NCBI RefSeq assembly: GCF_003458715.1
Contig: NZ_QRVI01000004.1
Span: 1-64,000 of the forward strand
Direction of reading: 5' to 3'
Origin: Eubacterium sp. AF22-8LB
Lineage (GTDB): Bacteria > Bacillota_I > Bacilli_A > Erysipelotrichales > Erysipelotrichaceae
DNA length: 64,000 nt
Below, piece by piece: positions 42,944-52,087 of this stretch. Numbering within the stretch: the first letter of the stretch is position 1; each line of letters opens with the position of its first letter. A program made the translations under genes and the position numbers. The notes beneath the pieces were generated by a model, which worked only from the letters and a program-made list of their open reading frames with translations, had not been told where the DNA came from and did not search any database.

Positions 42944-45556
42944 ATGACGTTGGAAGCAAAATATAATCATTTAGCAGTAGAAAATGATAAATACCAAAAT
43001 TGGATTGAAAAAGGGTATTTCACAGCGGGCGATATGACAAAACGCCCATATTGTATTGTGATCCCTCCACCAAACGTAACTGGAAAGCTACACTTGGGAC
43101 ATGCATGGGATACAACTTTACAAGATATTTTATGTCGTTATAAAAGATTAAAAGGATACGATGTATGCTGGGTTGCAGGTATGGACCATGCGGGTATCGC
43201 AACACAGGCAAAGGTGGATGCTCGTTTAAAATCAGAAGGCATTTCACGCTATGACATTGGTCGTGAAAAATTCTTGGAAAGAGCATGGGAATGGAAAGAA
43301 GAATATGCTTCTACTATTCGTAGCCAATGGGCTAAATTAGGATTATCTTTAGACTATAGTCGTGAACGCTTTACATTAGATGAAGGATTAAGCCATGCGG
43401 TTCGTAAAGTCTTTGTTGACCTATATAATGATGGATTGATCTATCAAGGTGAAAGAATCATTAACTGGGACCCTGAAGCTAAAACTGCATTGAGTAATAT
43501 CGAAGTAGAACATAAAGAAATCATGGGTCACATGTACTACTTTAAATATAAAGTCGTAGAAACAGGACAAGAATTAGTCATTGCGACAACACGTCCAGAA
43601 ACAATGTTTGCCGACCAAGCAATCTTTGTTCACCCAGACGATGAAAGATATAAAGATATCGTTGGAATGCATGCGATCAACCCTGCAAATGGAGACAAAC
43701 TTCCAATTATGGCAGATGACTATATTGATATGAGCTTCGGTACAGCCGTTATGAAATGTACGCCGGCACATGATCCTAACGACTTCGCATTAGCTAAAAA
43801 ATACAACTTGCCAATGCCAATCTGTATGAATCCAGATGGAACTATGAATGACATGTGCGGTAAATACGCAGGTATGGATCGTTTTGAATGTCGTGAAGCA
43901 TTAGTAAATGACTTTAAAGAAGCAGGTGTAGTTGATCATATTGAAGAACACTTACACCAAGTAGGACACTCTGAAAGAACAGGTGTTATTGTAGAACCTT
44001 ACTTAAGCAAGCAATGGTTTGTTAAGATGAAGCCATTGGCTGAAGAGGTATTAAAAAATCAAGAAATTGAAGATCAAAGAATCAACTTCGTACCACCACG
44101 TTTCAATAAAACATTTGAACAATGGCTAGAAAACATTGAAGACTGGTGTATTTCACGTCAGTTATGGTGGGGACATAGAATTCCAGCATGGACAAACAAA
44201 GAAACAGGTGAAATCTATGTTGGAATGGAAGATCCAAAAGACATTGAAAACTGGACACAAGACGAAGACGTATTGGATACATGGTTCTCAAGTGCATTAT
44301 GGCCATTCTCAACACTTGGCTGGCCAGAAACTACAGCCGATCTAGAACGTTATTTCCCTAATGACGTATTAGTAACAGGATATGACATTATTTTCTTCTG
44401 GGTAGCACGTATGGCATTCCAAACACGCTACTGCATGAAGAACCGTCCATTCAAAGATGTATTGATCCATGGACTTGTTCGTGATACACAAGGACGTAAA
44501 ATGTCTAAATCATTAGGAAACGGAATTGACCCAATGGATGTGATTCAAGAAAAGGGTGCTGACGCCTTACGTTTCTTCTTAACTACAAACTCAACTCCAG
44601 GACAAGACTTACGTTTTGACGAAACAAAGATGGATGCAAGCTGGAACTTTATCAACAAGATCTGGAATGCAGCTCGTTATGTTCAAATGCAAATTGGGGA
44701 TACAAAACCAGAACTAGACATGACTAAGGCTAACAGCGTAGACAAATGGATTTTAGCACGCTTTAACGAAGTCTTAGACCACGTTTCAACAAATATGGAC
44801 AAATACGAATTGGCAATTGTAGGAAACGAACTATATAGCTTTGTATGGGACGATTTCTGCAGCTGGTACATTGAACTATCAAAAGCCACTCTATATTCAG
44901 AAGACGAAAGCTTAGTAGCCAACACAAAAGCCGTTCTTTATACAGTTATGATGGGAATTCTAAAAGTATTATCACCATTCATGCCATTTGTGACAGAAGA
45001 AATCTATTTGAACTTGCCACACGATAAAGAAAGCTTAAACGTAGAAACATGGCCAGAAAAAGTTGAGTTTGAATATACAGATGCTGAAAAAGACGAAATG
45101 GCATTAGTCATCAGTGCTATTCAAACCGTTCGTGAAATCAAGGTTGAATATTCAATGAAACCAAGTGAAGACTTAACAATCTCACTACACAACGACAATG
45201 GCTATGTAGCACTAAATTCAGAATCAACAGCCATCCTTGTACGTATGGCACACGCTACAGTAAAAGAAGACTTAAATACAGAAGATGTACTATCTCGTAC
45301 AATCGAAAAGGCTGTATTAACAGTCGCAATGGACGCTTTAATTGACTTAGAAGAAGAAAAGGGAAAACTAGAAAAAGAAATCGTACGCCTAGAAAACGAA
45401 ATCAAACGTTGTTCAGGTATGTTGAAAAATCCTGGATTTGTCAATAAAGCTCCAGAAGCTAAGGTCAATGCAGAAAAAGAAAAACTAGCTTCTTACACAG
45501 AAAAGCTAGAAATGACAAAAACACAATTAGATAACATCCTTAAGAAGTTAGGATAG
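42944..45556 (+). CDS. valS: Valyl-tRNA synthetase
   Basis: A class I aminoacyl-tRNA synthetase of 870 aa that charges tRNA-Val. Motifs in order: PPPNVTGKLHLGHAWD (HIGH type), the editing domain with ATTRPETMFADQAIFVHP, DVLDTWFSSALWPFS, GRKMSKSLGNG (KMSKS) and the C-terminal coiled coil that grips the tRNA (EKEIVRLENEIKRCSGML). ATG 42944 is chosen over TTG 42938, with AAAGGA about 9 nt upstream. It is expressed from a T-box leader and followed by a terminator. Length is normal for the family. Confidence 0.97.
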   Translation: MTLEAKYNHLAVENDKYQNWIEKGYFTAGDMTKRPYCIVIPPPNVTGKLHLGHAWDTTLQDILCRYKRLKGYDVCWVAGMDHAGIATQAKVDARLKSEGISRYDIGREKFLERAWEWKEEYASTIRSQWAKLGLSLDYSRERFTLDEGLSHAVRKVFVDLYNDGLIYQGERIINWDPEAKTALSNIEVEHKEIMGHMYYFKYKVVETGQELVIATTRPETMFADQAIFVHPDDERYKDIVGMHAINPANGDKLPIMADDYIDMSFGTAVMKCTPAHDPNDFALAKKYNLPMPICMNPDGTMNDMCGKYAGMDRFECREALVNDFKEAGVVDHIEEHLHQVGHSERTGVIVEPYLSKQWFVKMKPLAEEVLKNQEIEDQRINFVPPRFNKTFEQWLENIEDWCISRQLWWGHRIPAWTNKETGEIYVGMEDPKDIENWTQDEDVLDTWFSSALWPFSTLGWPETTADLERYFPNDVLVTGYDIIFFWVARMAFQTRYCMKNRPFKDVLIHGLVRDTQGRKMSKSLGNGIDPMDVIQEKGADALRFFLTTNSTPGQDLRFDETKMDASWNFINKIWNAARYVQMQIGDTKPELDMTKANSVDKWILARFNEVLDHVSTNMDKYELAIVGNELYSFVWDDFCSWYIELSKATLYSEDESLVANTKAVLYTVMMGILKVLSPFMPFVTEEIYLNLPHDKESLNVETWPEKVEFEYTDAEKDEMALVISAIQTVREIKVEYSMKPSEDLTISLHNDNGYVALNSESTAILVRMAHATVKEDLNTEDVLSRTIEKAVLTVAMDALIDLEEEKGKLEKEIVRLENEIKRCSGMLKNPGFVNKAPEAKVNAEKEKLASYTEKLEMTKTQLDNILKKLG

Positions 45557-45564
45557 TATAAATC

Positions 45565-45594
45565 AAACGCCCAGAGACAAACTCTAGGCGTTTT
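45565..45594 (+). terminator. Intrinsic terminator of valS
   Basis: AAACGCC (45565-45571) with GGCGTTT (45587-45593) and an inner AGAG/CTCT stem, one C-A mismatch between, then T. Confidence 0.8.
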
Positions 45595-45661
45595 ATATAT
45601 ACAATAAATTCAATAATAAGGGAATTATTTTATCTACTTTTTGGTTGAAAATAGTTCGAAA

Positions 45662-45702
45662 TTGGCGTAACATAACTGTAGTGATATTATATATGATATC
45701 AC
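45662..45702 (+). promoter_or_regulatory. Promoter and palindromic operator of the hicA-hicB-secB-like locus
   Basis: TTGGCG at 45662-45667, a 17-nt spacer and TATTAT at 45685-45690. The -10 lies inside a 22-bp near-perfect palindrome at 45681-45702 (half-sites GTGATAT and ATATCAC, one mispaired position). This is the expected kind of site for autorepression by the ribbon-helix-helix part of HicB. Confidence 0.8.
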
Positions 45703-45718
45703 GCAAGAAAGGGGAAAT

Positions 45719-45982
45719 ATGTCACAGATCGATAAATTAATTAAAAAAATTGAGAATTATAGATCCGGTGATCAGATTAGTTTCTCAGAACTTGAAAAAT
45801 ATTTAATATATTTTGGCTTTTTTAAAAAAAGTCATGATGGGACTAGTCATGTAATATTTAAACATGATTTGTTAAGCAGACCATTCCCAGTCCCAAAACA
45901 TGGAAATACAGTAAAGGCAGGATATGTTAAACAAGCTATTGAACTAGTAGATGAAATTAAAGATAAAAAAGGAGAAATGTAA
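45719..45982 (+). CDS. HicA-like toxin (mRNA interferase)
   Basis: An 87-aa protein with the dsRBD-like HicA fold: FSELEKYLIYFGFFKKSHDGTSHVIFKH, then PVPKHGNTVKAGYVKQAIELV. The His in GTSHVIF is the expected catalytic residue of this mRNA-cleaving family, and the late HGNTVKAGYVKQ matches HicA closely. It is longer at the N terminus than minimal HicA (about 60 aa). AAAGGGGA precedes the ATG. The antitoxin gene begins 1 nt after its stop, so the pair is translationally linked. Confidence 0.88.
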   Translation: MSQIDKLIKKIENYRSGDQISFSELEKYLIYFGFFKKSHDGTSHVIFKHDLLSRPFPVPKHGNTVKAGYVKQAIELVDEIKDKKGEM

Positions 45983-45983
45983 A

Positions 45984-46487
45984 ATGGAATATCCAATGAA
46001 AGTTTATCCAATTCATTTTGATGATGGAAGAACTGAGTGGTGTGTTGAGTATCCAGATTTAAAAGGTTGCGTTGGTGGAGGAGATACAGTAGAAGAAGCA
46101 ATTGCTGATGCTGAAATTTCTAAACAAGTATACCTTGAATGTTTAAAATCAGAAGGAATTGAGGCACCTGTTCCAACATTAGAAACTGATTTACCAAGTG
46201 GCAAGATTGCTTTAAGAGTAGCAAAAACAACACATAAACAATTAATTGAAAATGCAAAACGTGAAGGAGTAAGTTTAAATTCATATATACAAACGGCTAT
46301 TAGCGAGAAAATAGGTAGAGATTCATACTCCTTAGAAATGTTTAACATGATTAAAAACATCAAACATAGTGTTGATGAAATAAGAACAGGATACAATATT
46401 TCAGAGTATCAACCAATCGGATTACGCTCTTGGAATAAGGAAGTACCAAACTCTTCAAAATTAAAGTTGAAGTGTTTTGGAGCATAA
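45984..46487 (+). CDS. HicB-like antitoxin with extended C terminus
   Basis: A 167-aa antitoxin. Residues 1-60 are the HicB domain (YPIHFDDGRTEWCVEYPDLKG), and about 74-112 form a ribbon-helix-helix/Arc-like DNA-binding unit (IALRVAKTTHKQLI, EGVSLNSYIQTAISEKIG). Beyond it lies an extra 55 residues with scattered aromatics (Y142, W150, F165) and few charges, not part of usual HicB. In toxin-antitoxin-chaperone systems a tail like this (chaperone addiction sequence) makes the antitoxin depend on a SecB-like chaperone, whose gene follows. ATG 45984 is chosen with GGAG at 45971-45974. Confidence 0.85.
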   Translation: MEYPMKVYPIHFDDGRTEWCVEYPDLKGCVGGGDTVEEAIADAEISKQVYLECLKSEGIEAPVPTLETDLPSGKIALRVAKTTHKQLIENAKREGVSLNSYIQTAISEKIGRDSYSLEMFNMIKNIKHSVDEIRTGYNISEYQPIGLRSWNKEVPNSSKLKLKCFGA

Positions 46488-46501
46488 CAGGAGGTAAGGC
46501 A

Positions 46502-46942
46502 ATGGAAAATAACAAATTACAAATAATTAGTGTTAATGCTAAAGTAGATAAAATCAATTATGATTCTGCGTTTATTCCAGAACAAAAAAGTATTGAAGAA
46601 GGCTATCCTATGGATATCCAACAAACTGTAGAAGTAATTTCTTGTGATTATGAAAAAATAAGTGTTAAGATAGAAAGAGCTTTGACATTAAACAAAAATG
46701 ATAATCCGTTCATAAGAGCTTCTATGATTGGAGATTTTTTCTTGGATAAAACAACGAAGAATAATTTTAAAGATTCTGACGAGATGTTAGAATATGCTAA
46801 GAAAAGAGCTGGCTTTTTAATTGATAAAATTGAACTAGGTGCATTTCTTTCGCAATTGATTGCGAATATAACAGGAACATTTGGTAATGTACCAATTATT
46901 CTTCCTCCTGTGTTGAGTGATAATAAAGAAAGTAATCAATAA
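46502..46942 (+). CDS. SecB-like chaperone, third gene of the HicAB locus
   Basis: A 146-aa protein with a SecB-fold look: N-terminal strands (LQIISVNAKVDKINYDSAF), an alternating-strand centre and the C-terminal block LGAFLSQLIANITGTFGNVPIILPPVL. That block parallels the SecB helix-loop (YARE..S..VSRGTFP.LNL.PVNF). General export SecB is a proteobacterial protein not normally present in Firmicutes, whereas dedicated SecB-like chaperones occur in toxin-antitoxin-chaperone operons. AGGAGG at 46489-46494 supports ATG 46502, 14 nt after hicB. The match is by eye and weaker than for HicA/HicB. Confidence 0.68.
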   Translation: MENNKLQIISVNAKVDKINYDSAFIPEQKSIEEGYPMDIQQTVEVISCDYEKISVKIERALTLNKNDNPFIRASMIGDFFLDKTTKNNFKDSDEMLEYAKKRAGFLIDKIELGAFLSQLIANITGTFGNVPIILPPVLSDNKESNQ

Positions 46943-46986
46943 TTCGATTATATTTATTATATTAATAGTATTTAGAGCAGTAAAGT

Positions 46987-47590
46987 GATACAACCCTAGT
47001 CAAGTAGACATGGGAAATATTTAAAAGTCTCATCGATCAACAACCCATTCCAATTTGGTTTGGATTGTTTTTTATTTCTTCTATAATAATTTCTTTTTGA
47101 TGTTTCTTCTTTGATTCAATTTCATTCCAGTATCTGACATATCTTCTTGCTGGAATAATTGGATATTGTGTAAATTCATTTTGTTCTAGCGATTCTTTTC
47201 GTACTTGTCCACAAGTTTTACCGTTTAATCTTTTTTGTGGATAATGATTGATGTAGTAATCTAGCGTTCCTTTGATAGCTTGTCTCATCTCTTCTTTGGA
47301 AGTGATGTTTGGATATAGGATAAACAACATATCTTTAAATTGTCCCTGAAAACCTTCACACACATCATTATCAATGCACTTTGATACACGTGACATAGAT
47401 TGTGACATATCATATTCATCCAATTTAAATTTATATACTTGTCTTGTATACGCGAAACCTCTGTCTGAATGTACTAAGGGTGTTGCTTCTGGATATGCAT
47501 TATGAGCATTCTCTAGTGTTTGATCAGCTAGTAATGCATCATTTTTATCAGAGATTTCTAAAGATACTTTTTTTATTGACTTAATAGTTA
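46987..47590 (-). mobile_element. IS3-family (IS150-like) insertion sequence remnant
   Basis: Contains the C-terminal part of an OrfB transposase on the minus strand plus its downstream flank. TGATACAACCCTAGTCAAG from 46987 is a candidate terminal inverted repeat because it starts with TG and lies 50 bp beyond the stop. No matching left end is found; the element stops near 47565-47590, against the promoter of the MarR gene. It is thus truncated and immobile on its own. Confidence 0.65.
47037..47590 (-). pseudogene. IS3-family OrfB transposase fragment
   Basis: The minus-strand frame is open well upstream of the TTG at 47423. It reads EISDKNDALLADQTLENAHNA, then VHSDRGFAYTRQVYKFKL and MSQSMSRVSKCIDNDVCEGFQGQFKDML, ending with the usual LNGKTCGQVR segment. 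This is roughly the last 180 residues of the DDE integrase core, including the HSDRG aspartate and the EGF glutamate. The N-terminal half, with the first catalytic Asp, is missing, so it cannot be functional. Its 5' limit is approximate. Confidence 0.8.
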
Positions 47591-47614
47591 AGTAGGTATA
47601 TAGTTAAGTAACTT
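47576..47614 (+). promoter_or_regulatory. Promoter and probable MarR operator
   Basis: TTGACT at 47576-47581, a 17-nt spacer and TATAGT at 47599-47604. ATAGTTAAGTA occurs twice (47584-47594 and 47600-47610), 16 bp apart, and the second copy is part of the palindrome TTAAGT-A-ACTTAA. The repeats cover spacer and -10, fitting autorepression by the MarR protein encoded next. Confidence 0.72.
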
Positions 47615-47633
47615 AAGTAAATTGGAGGGCATT

Positions 47634-48071
47634 ATGCAAGTTCAAGATGAAGTATTAGATTTAATGTTTGATCTAACGTATACCATCACAAACTATGTTC
47701 GTAATAACCGCCATTGTAAAGATGGACCGCGACTGAAGGATGTGATGTTGTTTAAAACGATTTATAGAGCTGAAAATCATCAGATTACGATGAGTGAATT
47801 AGCAAGTATATTGGGTGTATCTCCGGCAGCTGTTTCGCAGATGGTGGCTGGCTTTGAAAAGAAGGGGCTTCTTCAAAGGGTGCATTCGAATACGGATCGT
47901 AGAACGGTTTATATTCAAATTGTTCCGGAAGCTATTGATATGTTTCAAAAGCGCATGGATACACATGTAGAGAATGTATATCATTACTTGGATTATCTAG
48001 GAAAGTCTGACTGTGCGCATCTAAGAGATATATTAATCAAGACAAATAAGTATATGGAGGAAAATAAATGA
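47634..48071 (+). CDS. MarR family transcriptional regulator
   Basis: A 145-aa winged-helix repressor: dimerisation helix at the N terminus, then ITMSELASILGVSPAAVSQMVAGFEKKGLLQRVHSNTDRRTVYIQI, a textbook MarR recognition helix and wing. ATG 47634 is chosen because GGAGG at 47624-47628 is well placed. Its stop overlaps the ATG of the ABC exporter subunit by 4 nt, so it should regulate the exporter, with the TTAAGT-type repeats upstream as operator. The ligand, perhaps a drug or peptide, is not known. Confidence 0.9.
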   Translation: MQVQDEVLDLMFDLTYTITNYVRNNRHCKDGPRLKDVMLFKTIYRAENHQITMSELASILGVSPAAVSQMVAGFEKKGLLQRVHSNTDRRTVYIQIVPEAIDMFQKRMDTHVENVYHYLDYLGKSDCAHLRDILIKTNKYMEENK

Positions 48072-50251
48072 CGAAAATATTGAAATATTTAAAGCCATAT
48101 TGGTTTTCTATTTTACTTGCGTTTGGTTTGTTGTTTGGTCAAGCTACTTGTGAGCTAACAATGCCAGATTATATGCAAAACATTGTCAATACAGGAATTC
48201 AGAATTCGGGTATTGAAAGTGGTGTCTATCAACAAATCAGTGAAAAGACACTGAATTCTTTTTTGATGTTCGCTACGGATTCAGAAAAGGATTTGATTAC
48301 TTCAAGCTATAAGTTAGTTGAAAGTGCATCGGCAAGTAAGGATTTAAAATCAGAAATTCCTGCATTGAAAAAGGAAAATGTATATCTATTAAAAGATATT
48401 AATGATACGAAGAAATCTTCTCTTGAAGATTGCTTAACTCTACTTCAAATGACAGTGATGGAAGTGAGTCAAGCAGCTTCTAAACAGAATGTACAAATTC
48501 CACAACTTCTTATGATGAATGGTGTAGATACATATAGAAAAGACGCAAAATCCGAGATTTCTAAATTAGGAACTTCTACAGTATCAAGTATGAGCTCACA
48601 ATTCTTAAAGAAAGAATATACAGATCTAGGCATGGATATGGAAAAAATCCAACAGGACTATATTATTTCTTCTGGAATCAAGATGTTAGGCTATGCCCTA
48701 GCTAGTGCAGTTTGTGCCATTCTAGTTGGCTTTTTGGCATCACGCATTGCGGCAGGCTTCTCTAAAAATTTGCGTCAATCTGTGTTTGAAAAGGTTACGC
48801 ATTTCTCAAATGAAAATCTAAATACATTTAGTACTTCTAGCTTGATTACACGTACTACAAATGATATTCAACAGCTTCAAATGACAATCGTTATGTTTTT
48901 ACGAATTGTCATGTATGCACCCATTATTGGTGTAGGAGCCATTTTACACGTCATTGAATCGGGTGCCAATATGACTTGGATTCTGGCTTTATGTGTGGTT
49001 GTGATTTTAAGCGTTGTCTTATTGATCTTTATGATTGTCATGCCTAAATTTAAGGTTATGCAGAAAATGATCGATAAAATGAACAGTGTTGTTCGTGAAC
49101 TGTTGGATGGTATGTTGGTTATTCGTGCCTTTAATAATGAGAAGATTGAAGAAGAAAAATTTGATAAAGCCAATTCAGATATTACTTCTATTTCCTTATT
49201 CACAACACGAGCTATGGCGATTATGATGCCGATCATGATGTTTTTAATGAACGGTACAACATTGATGATTTTATGGTTTGGCTCAAAACAAGTTGATGCC
49301 GGCATTATTCAAGTGGGAAGTATCATGGCCTTTATGCAGTATGCGATGCAAGTCATTATGGCCTTCTTAATGATTACTATGGTCACAATTATGCTTCCTC
49401 GTGCCAATGTCAGTGCACAACGTATACAAGAAGTATTAAGCAGTGAAATTACTGTTACAGATAAAGAAAATACTTGTGATTTTTCATCTTCTATGCGAGG
49501 TGTTGTATCCTTTGACAATGTATCCTTTAGATATCCAGGAGCCGATGAGGATGTGTTAAGTGATATTAGCTTTAGTACAAAACCAGGACAAACCACAGCC
49601 TTTATTGGAAGTACTGGCTCTGGTAAATCAACATTAATTAACTTAGTACCACGTTTCTATGATGTGACGAGTGGGTCGATCTTAGTGGATGGTGTCGATA
49701 TTCGTGATGTCAAACAAGCCGATTTAAGAAGTCGTATTGGCTATGTTCCACAAAAAGGGATGTTACTATCGGGAGATATTGAGTCCAACCTATTGTATTC
49801 CAAGAAAGATGCAAGTGAGAATGATATTCAGAGTGCTCTAGATATTTCTCAAAGTAGTGAGTTTGTAAACAAGAAACCTGAGGGTATTCATAGTGAAATC
49901 AACCAAGGCGGTACCAACGTATCCGGTGGACAAAGACAAAGACTTTCGATTGCCCGTGCCATTGTGCGCAAGCCAGAAATCTATATTTTTGATGATAGCT
50001 TTAGTGCACTAGACTTTAAAACAGACGCAAAGCTTAGAGAGGCTCTAGCTGCTTCTTGTAAAGAAACAAAGAGTACTGTATTACTTGTGGCTCAACGTAT
50101 TTCAAGTATTCTGCATGCGGATCAAATCATTGTGTTGGATGAGGGAAAAATGGTAGGTAAAGGAACACATGAAGAGTTGATGGAATCTTGTAAGGTATAT
50201 CAACAGATTGCGTCTAGCCAGTTGACAAAGGAGGAACTTGCCAATGTCTAA
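48068..50251 (+). CDS. ABC exporter subunit A (heterodimer) with large extracellular insertion
   Basis: A 727-aa fused membrane/ATPase exporter half. TM1 (WFSILLAFGLLFGQATCEL) is followed by about 150 extra residues before the next helix (around 200-225), longer than usual, probably an extracytoplasmic domain. The NBD has Walker A GSTGSGKST and signature NVSGGQRQRLSIARA, but Walker B ends IYIFDDSF: the catalytic Glu is Asp. This marks the degenerate site of a heterodimeric exporter such as BmrCD or TM287/288. Partner NBD traits are complementary. Overlaps marR by 4 nt; multidrug or peptide export under MarR control is the likely role. Confidence 0.9.
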   Translation: MTKILKYLKPYWFSILLAFGLLFGQATCELTMPDYMQNIVNTGIQNSGIESGVYQQISEKTLNSFLMFATDSEKDLITSSYKLVESASASKDLKSEIPALKKENVYLLKDINDTKKSSLEDCLTLLQMTVMEVSQAASKQNVQIPQLLMMNGVDTYRKDAKSEISKLGTSTVSSMSSQFLKKEYTDLGMDMEKIQQDYIISSGIKMLGYALASAVCAILVGFLASRIAAGFSKNLRQSVFEKVTHFSNENLNTFSTSSLITRTTNDIQQLQMTIVMFLRIVMYAPIIGVGAILHVIESGANMTWILALCVVVILSVVLLIFMIVMPKFKVMQKMIDKMNSVVRELLDGMLVIRAFNNEKIEEEKFDKANSDITSISLFTTRAMAIMMPIMMFLMNGTTLMILWFGSKQVDAGIIQVGSIMAFMQYAMQVIMAFLMITMVTIMLPRANVSAQRIQEVLSSEITVTDKENTCDFSSSMRGVVSFDNVSFRYPGADEDVLSDISFSTKPGQTTAFIGSTGSGKSTLINLVPRFYDVTSGSILVDGVDIRDVKQADLRSRIGYVPQKGMLLSGDIESNLLYSKKDASENDIQSALDISQSSEFVNKKPEGIHSEINQGGTNVSGGQRQRLSIARAIVRKPEIYIFDDSFSALDFKTDAKLREALAASCKETKSTVLLVAQRISSILHADQIIVLDEGKMVGKGTHEELMESCKVYQQIASSQLTKEELANV

Positions 50252-52085
50252 TTCGAAACAAAACAATCGTCCAAGAGGACCAATGGGTGGCCATAGAATG
50301 CGTGGCGGTGGTGAAAAGGCAAAAGACTTCAAGGGAACAATGAAGAAGCTTTTAAACTACATCAAACCTTTTAAATTCTCATTTTTGATTGGTATTATTT
50401 GTGCCATTGTGTCCGTATGTATTATGGTTATTGGACCTAAAATCCAAGGTAATATTATTACGGAAATTGCACAAGGATTTATGAATAAAGTACAGGGTAA
50501 GGGTGGTATTGATTTTGATGCGATCAAAAAAACATGCGCCTTACTACTAGCTGTTTATGCGATGAGTACAGCCTTCTCTTATCTACAAGGCTGGCTAATG
50601 AGTGGTGTATCTAATAAAATGGGATATCAGCTTCGTAAGGAAATGAATCAAAAAATAGATCGTTTACCTTTGTCTTACTTTGATAAAAATAGTCATGGAG
50701 ACATTCTATCTCGATTTACCAATGATGTGGATACTTTAGTACAATCTTTAAACCAATCATTATCGACTATGGTTTCTAGCTTTGTACAAATCATTGGATT
50801 CTTAGTGATGATGTTAAGTATTTCATGGAAGATGACACTGATGGCTTTAGTTGTTATTCCGTTAAGTATGGTTTTAGTGATGGTTGTTGTTAAAAAATCA
50901 CAACGATATTTCAAGGCCCAACAAAAATCATTGGGACAAGTCAATGGACATATTGAAGAGATGTATGCCGCGCATACGATTGTAAAGGCATTTAACGGGG
51001 AAGAAGATTCACTTAAAACTTTTAAAGTATACAATGATCAATTGTATACAAGTGCTTGGAGAAGTCAGTTTTTATCTGGCTTAATGATGCCATTAACCAA
51101 TTTGATTGGGAATATTGGCTATGTCGGTGTATGTATTCTTGGAGGATATTTAACAATTCGTGGTGAGATTGCTGTTGGTGACATACAATCTTTTATCACT
51201 TATACTCGTAACTTTACACAACCTATTTCACAAATCTCACAATCGATGAATATGCTTCAAAGTACAGCAGCGGCTGCAGAGCGTGTCTTTGAATTCTTGG
51301 CTGCCCAAGAAGAATCGAAAGATGCCTCGAATCCAGTTGTATTAAACGATGTCAAAGGACAGGTTACTTTTGAGAATGTTTGTTTTGGATATGATCCAAA
51401 TAAAATTGTTATTAATGATTTCTCAATGTATATCAAGCCAGGCCAGACAACCGCTATTGTAGGTCCTACTGGAGCTGGTAAGACAACGATTGTAAAATTA
51501 TTGATGCGTTTCTATGAGTTGAATTCAGGATCCATCTATATTGATGGCCATAACATTAAAGAATATACAAGAAGCAGCTTACGCAGTATGGTTGGTATGG
51601 TATTACAAGATGCATGGCTATTTGAGGGTAGTATTCTAGAAAATCTTCGTTTTGGTAAGCCAGACGCTAGCGATGAACAGGTCATTGCGGCTGCTAAAAC
51701 AGCACACGTCGATCATTTTATTCGTACTTTAGATCATGGCTATGATACTGTATTAAATGAGTCTTCAAGCAATATAAGTCAAGGACAAAGACAATTATTG
51801 ACGATTGCCCGTGCCTTCTTGGCCGATCCTAAGATCTTGATTTTGGATGAAGCTACAAGCAGTGTAGATACACGTACGGAGGTCTTGATTCAAAAGGGTA
51901 TGGATGAATTGATGAAGGGTCGTACAAGCTTTGTGATTGCGCATCGATTGTCTACGATTCGTGATGCAGATAATATTATCGTTATGGATCATGGTGATAT
52001 TGTCGAAGTGGGCAGTCACGATGAATTGATGAAGCGTAATGGCTTCTATACGAAGTTATACAATGCGCAATTTGAAGAGGCTTAA
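50244..52085 (+). CDS. ABC exporter subunit B (heterodimer)
   Basis: A 613-aa exporter half with a basic, Gly/Arg-rich N terminus (NNRPRGPMGGHRMRGGG), six helices and an NBD with Walker A GPTGAGKTT, Walker B ILILDEATSSVD with catalytic Glu, and H-loop IAHRLST. Its signature is NISQGQRQLLTIARA, a departure from LSGGQ. Paired with subunit A this yields one normal ATP site (A signature with B Walker motifs) and one degenerate site, the classical asymmetric design. ATG 50244 is chosen, AAAGGAGG at 50227-50234. It overlaps the end of subunit A by 8 nt. Confidence 0.92.
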   Translation: MSNSKQNNRPRGPMGGHRMRGGGEKAKDFKGTMKKLLNYIKPFKFSFLIGIICAIVSVCIMVIGPKIQGNIITEIAQGFMNKVQGKGGIDFDAIKKTCALLLAVYAMSTAFSYLQGWLMSGVSNKMGYQLRKEMNQKIDRLPLSYFDKNSHGDILSRFTNDVDTLVQSLNQSLSTMVSSFVQIIGFLVMMLSISWKMTLMALVVIPLSMVLVMVVVKKSQRYFKAQQKSLGQVNGHIEEMYAAHTIVKAFNGEEDSLKTFKVYNDQLYTSAWRSQFLSGLMMPLTNLIGNIGYVGVCILGGYLTIRGEIAVGDIQSFITYTRNFTQPISQISQSMNMLQSTAAAAERVFEFLAAQEESKDASNPVVLNDVKGQVTFENVCFGYDPNKIVINDFSMYIKPGQTTAIVGPTGAGKTTIVKLLMRFYELNSGSIYIDGHNIKEYTRSSLRSMVGMVLQDAWLFEGSILENLRFGKPDASDEQVIAAAKTAHVDHFIRTLDHGYDTVLNESSSNISQGQRQLLTIARAFLADPKILILDEATSSVDTRTEVLIQKGMDELMKGRTSFVIAHRLSTIRDADNIIVMDHGDIVEVGSHDELMKRNGFYTKLYNAQFEEA

Positions 52086-52087
52086 AT

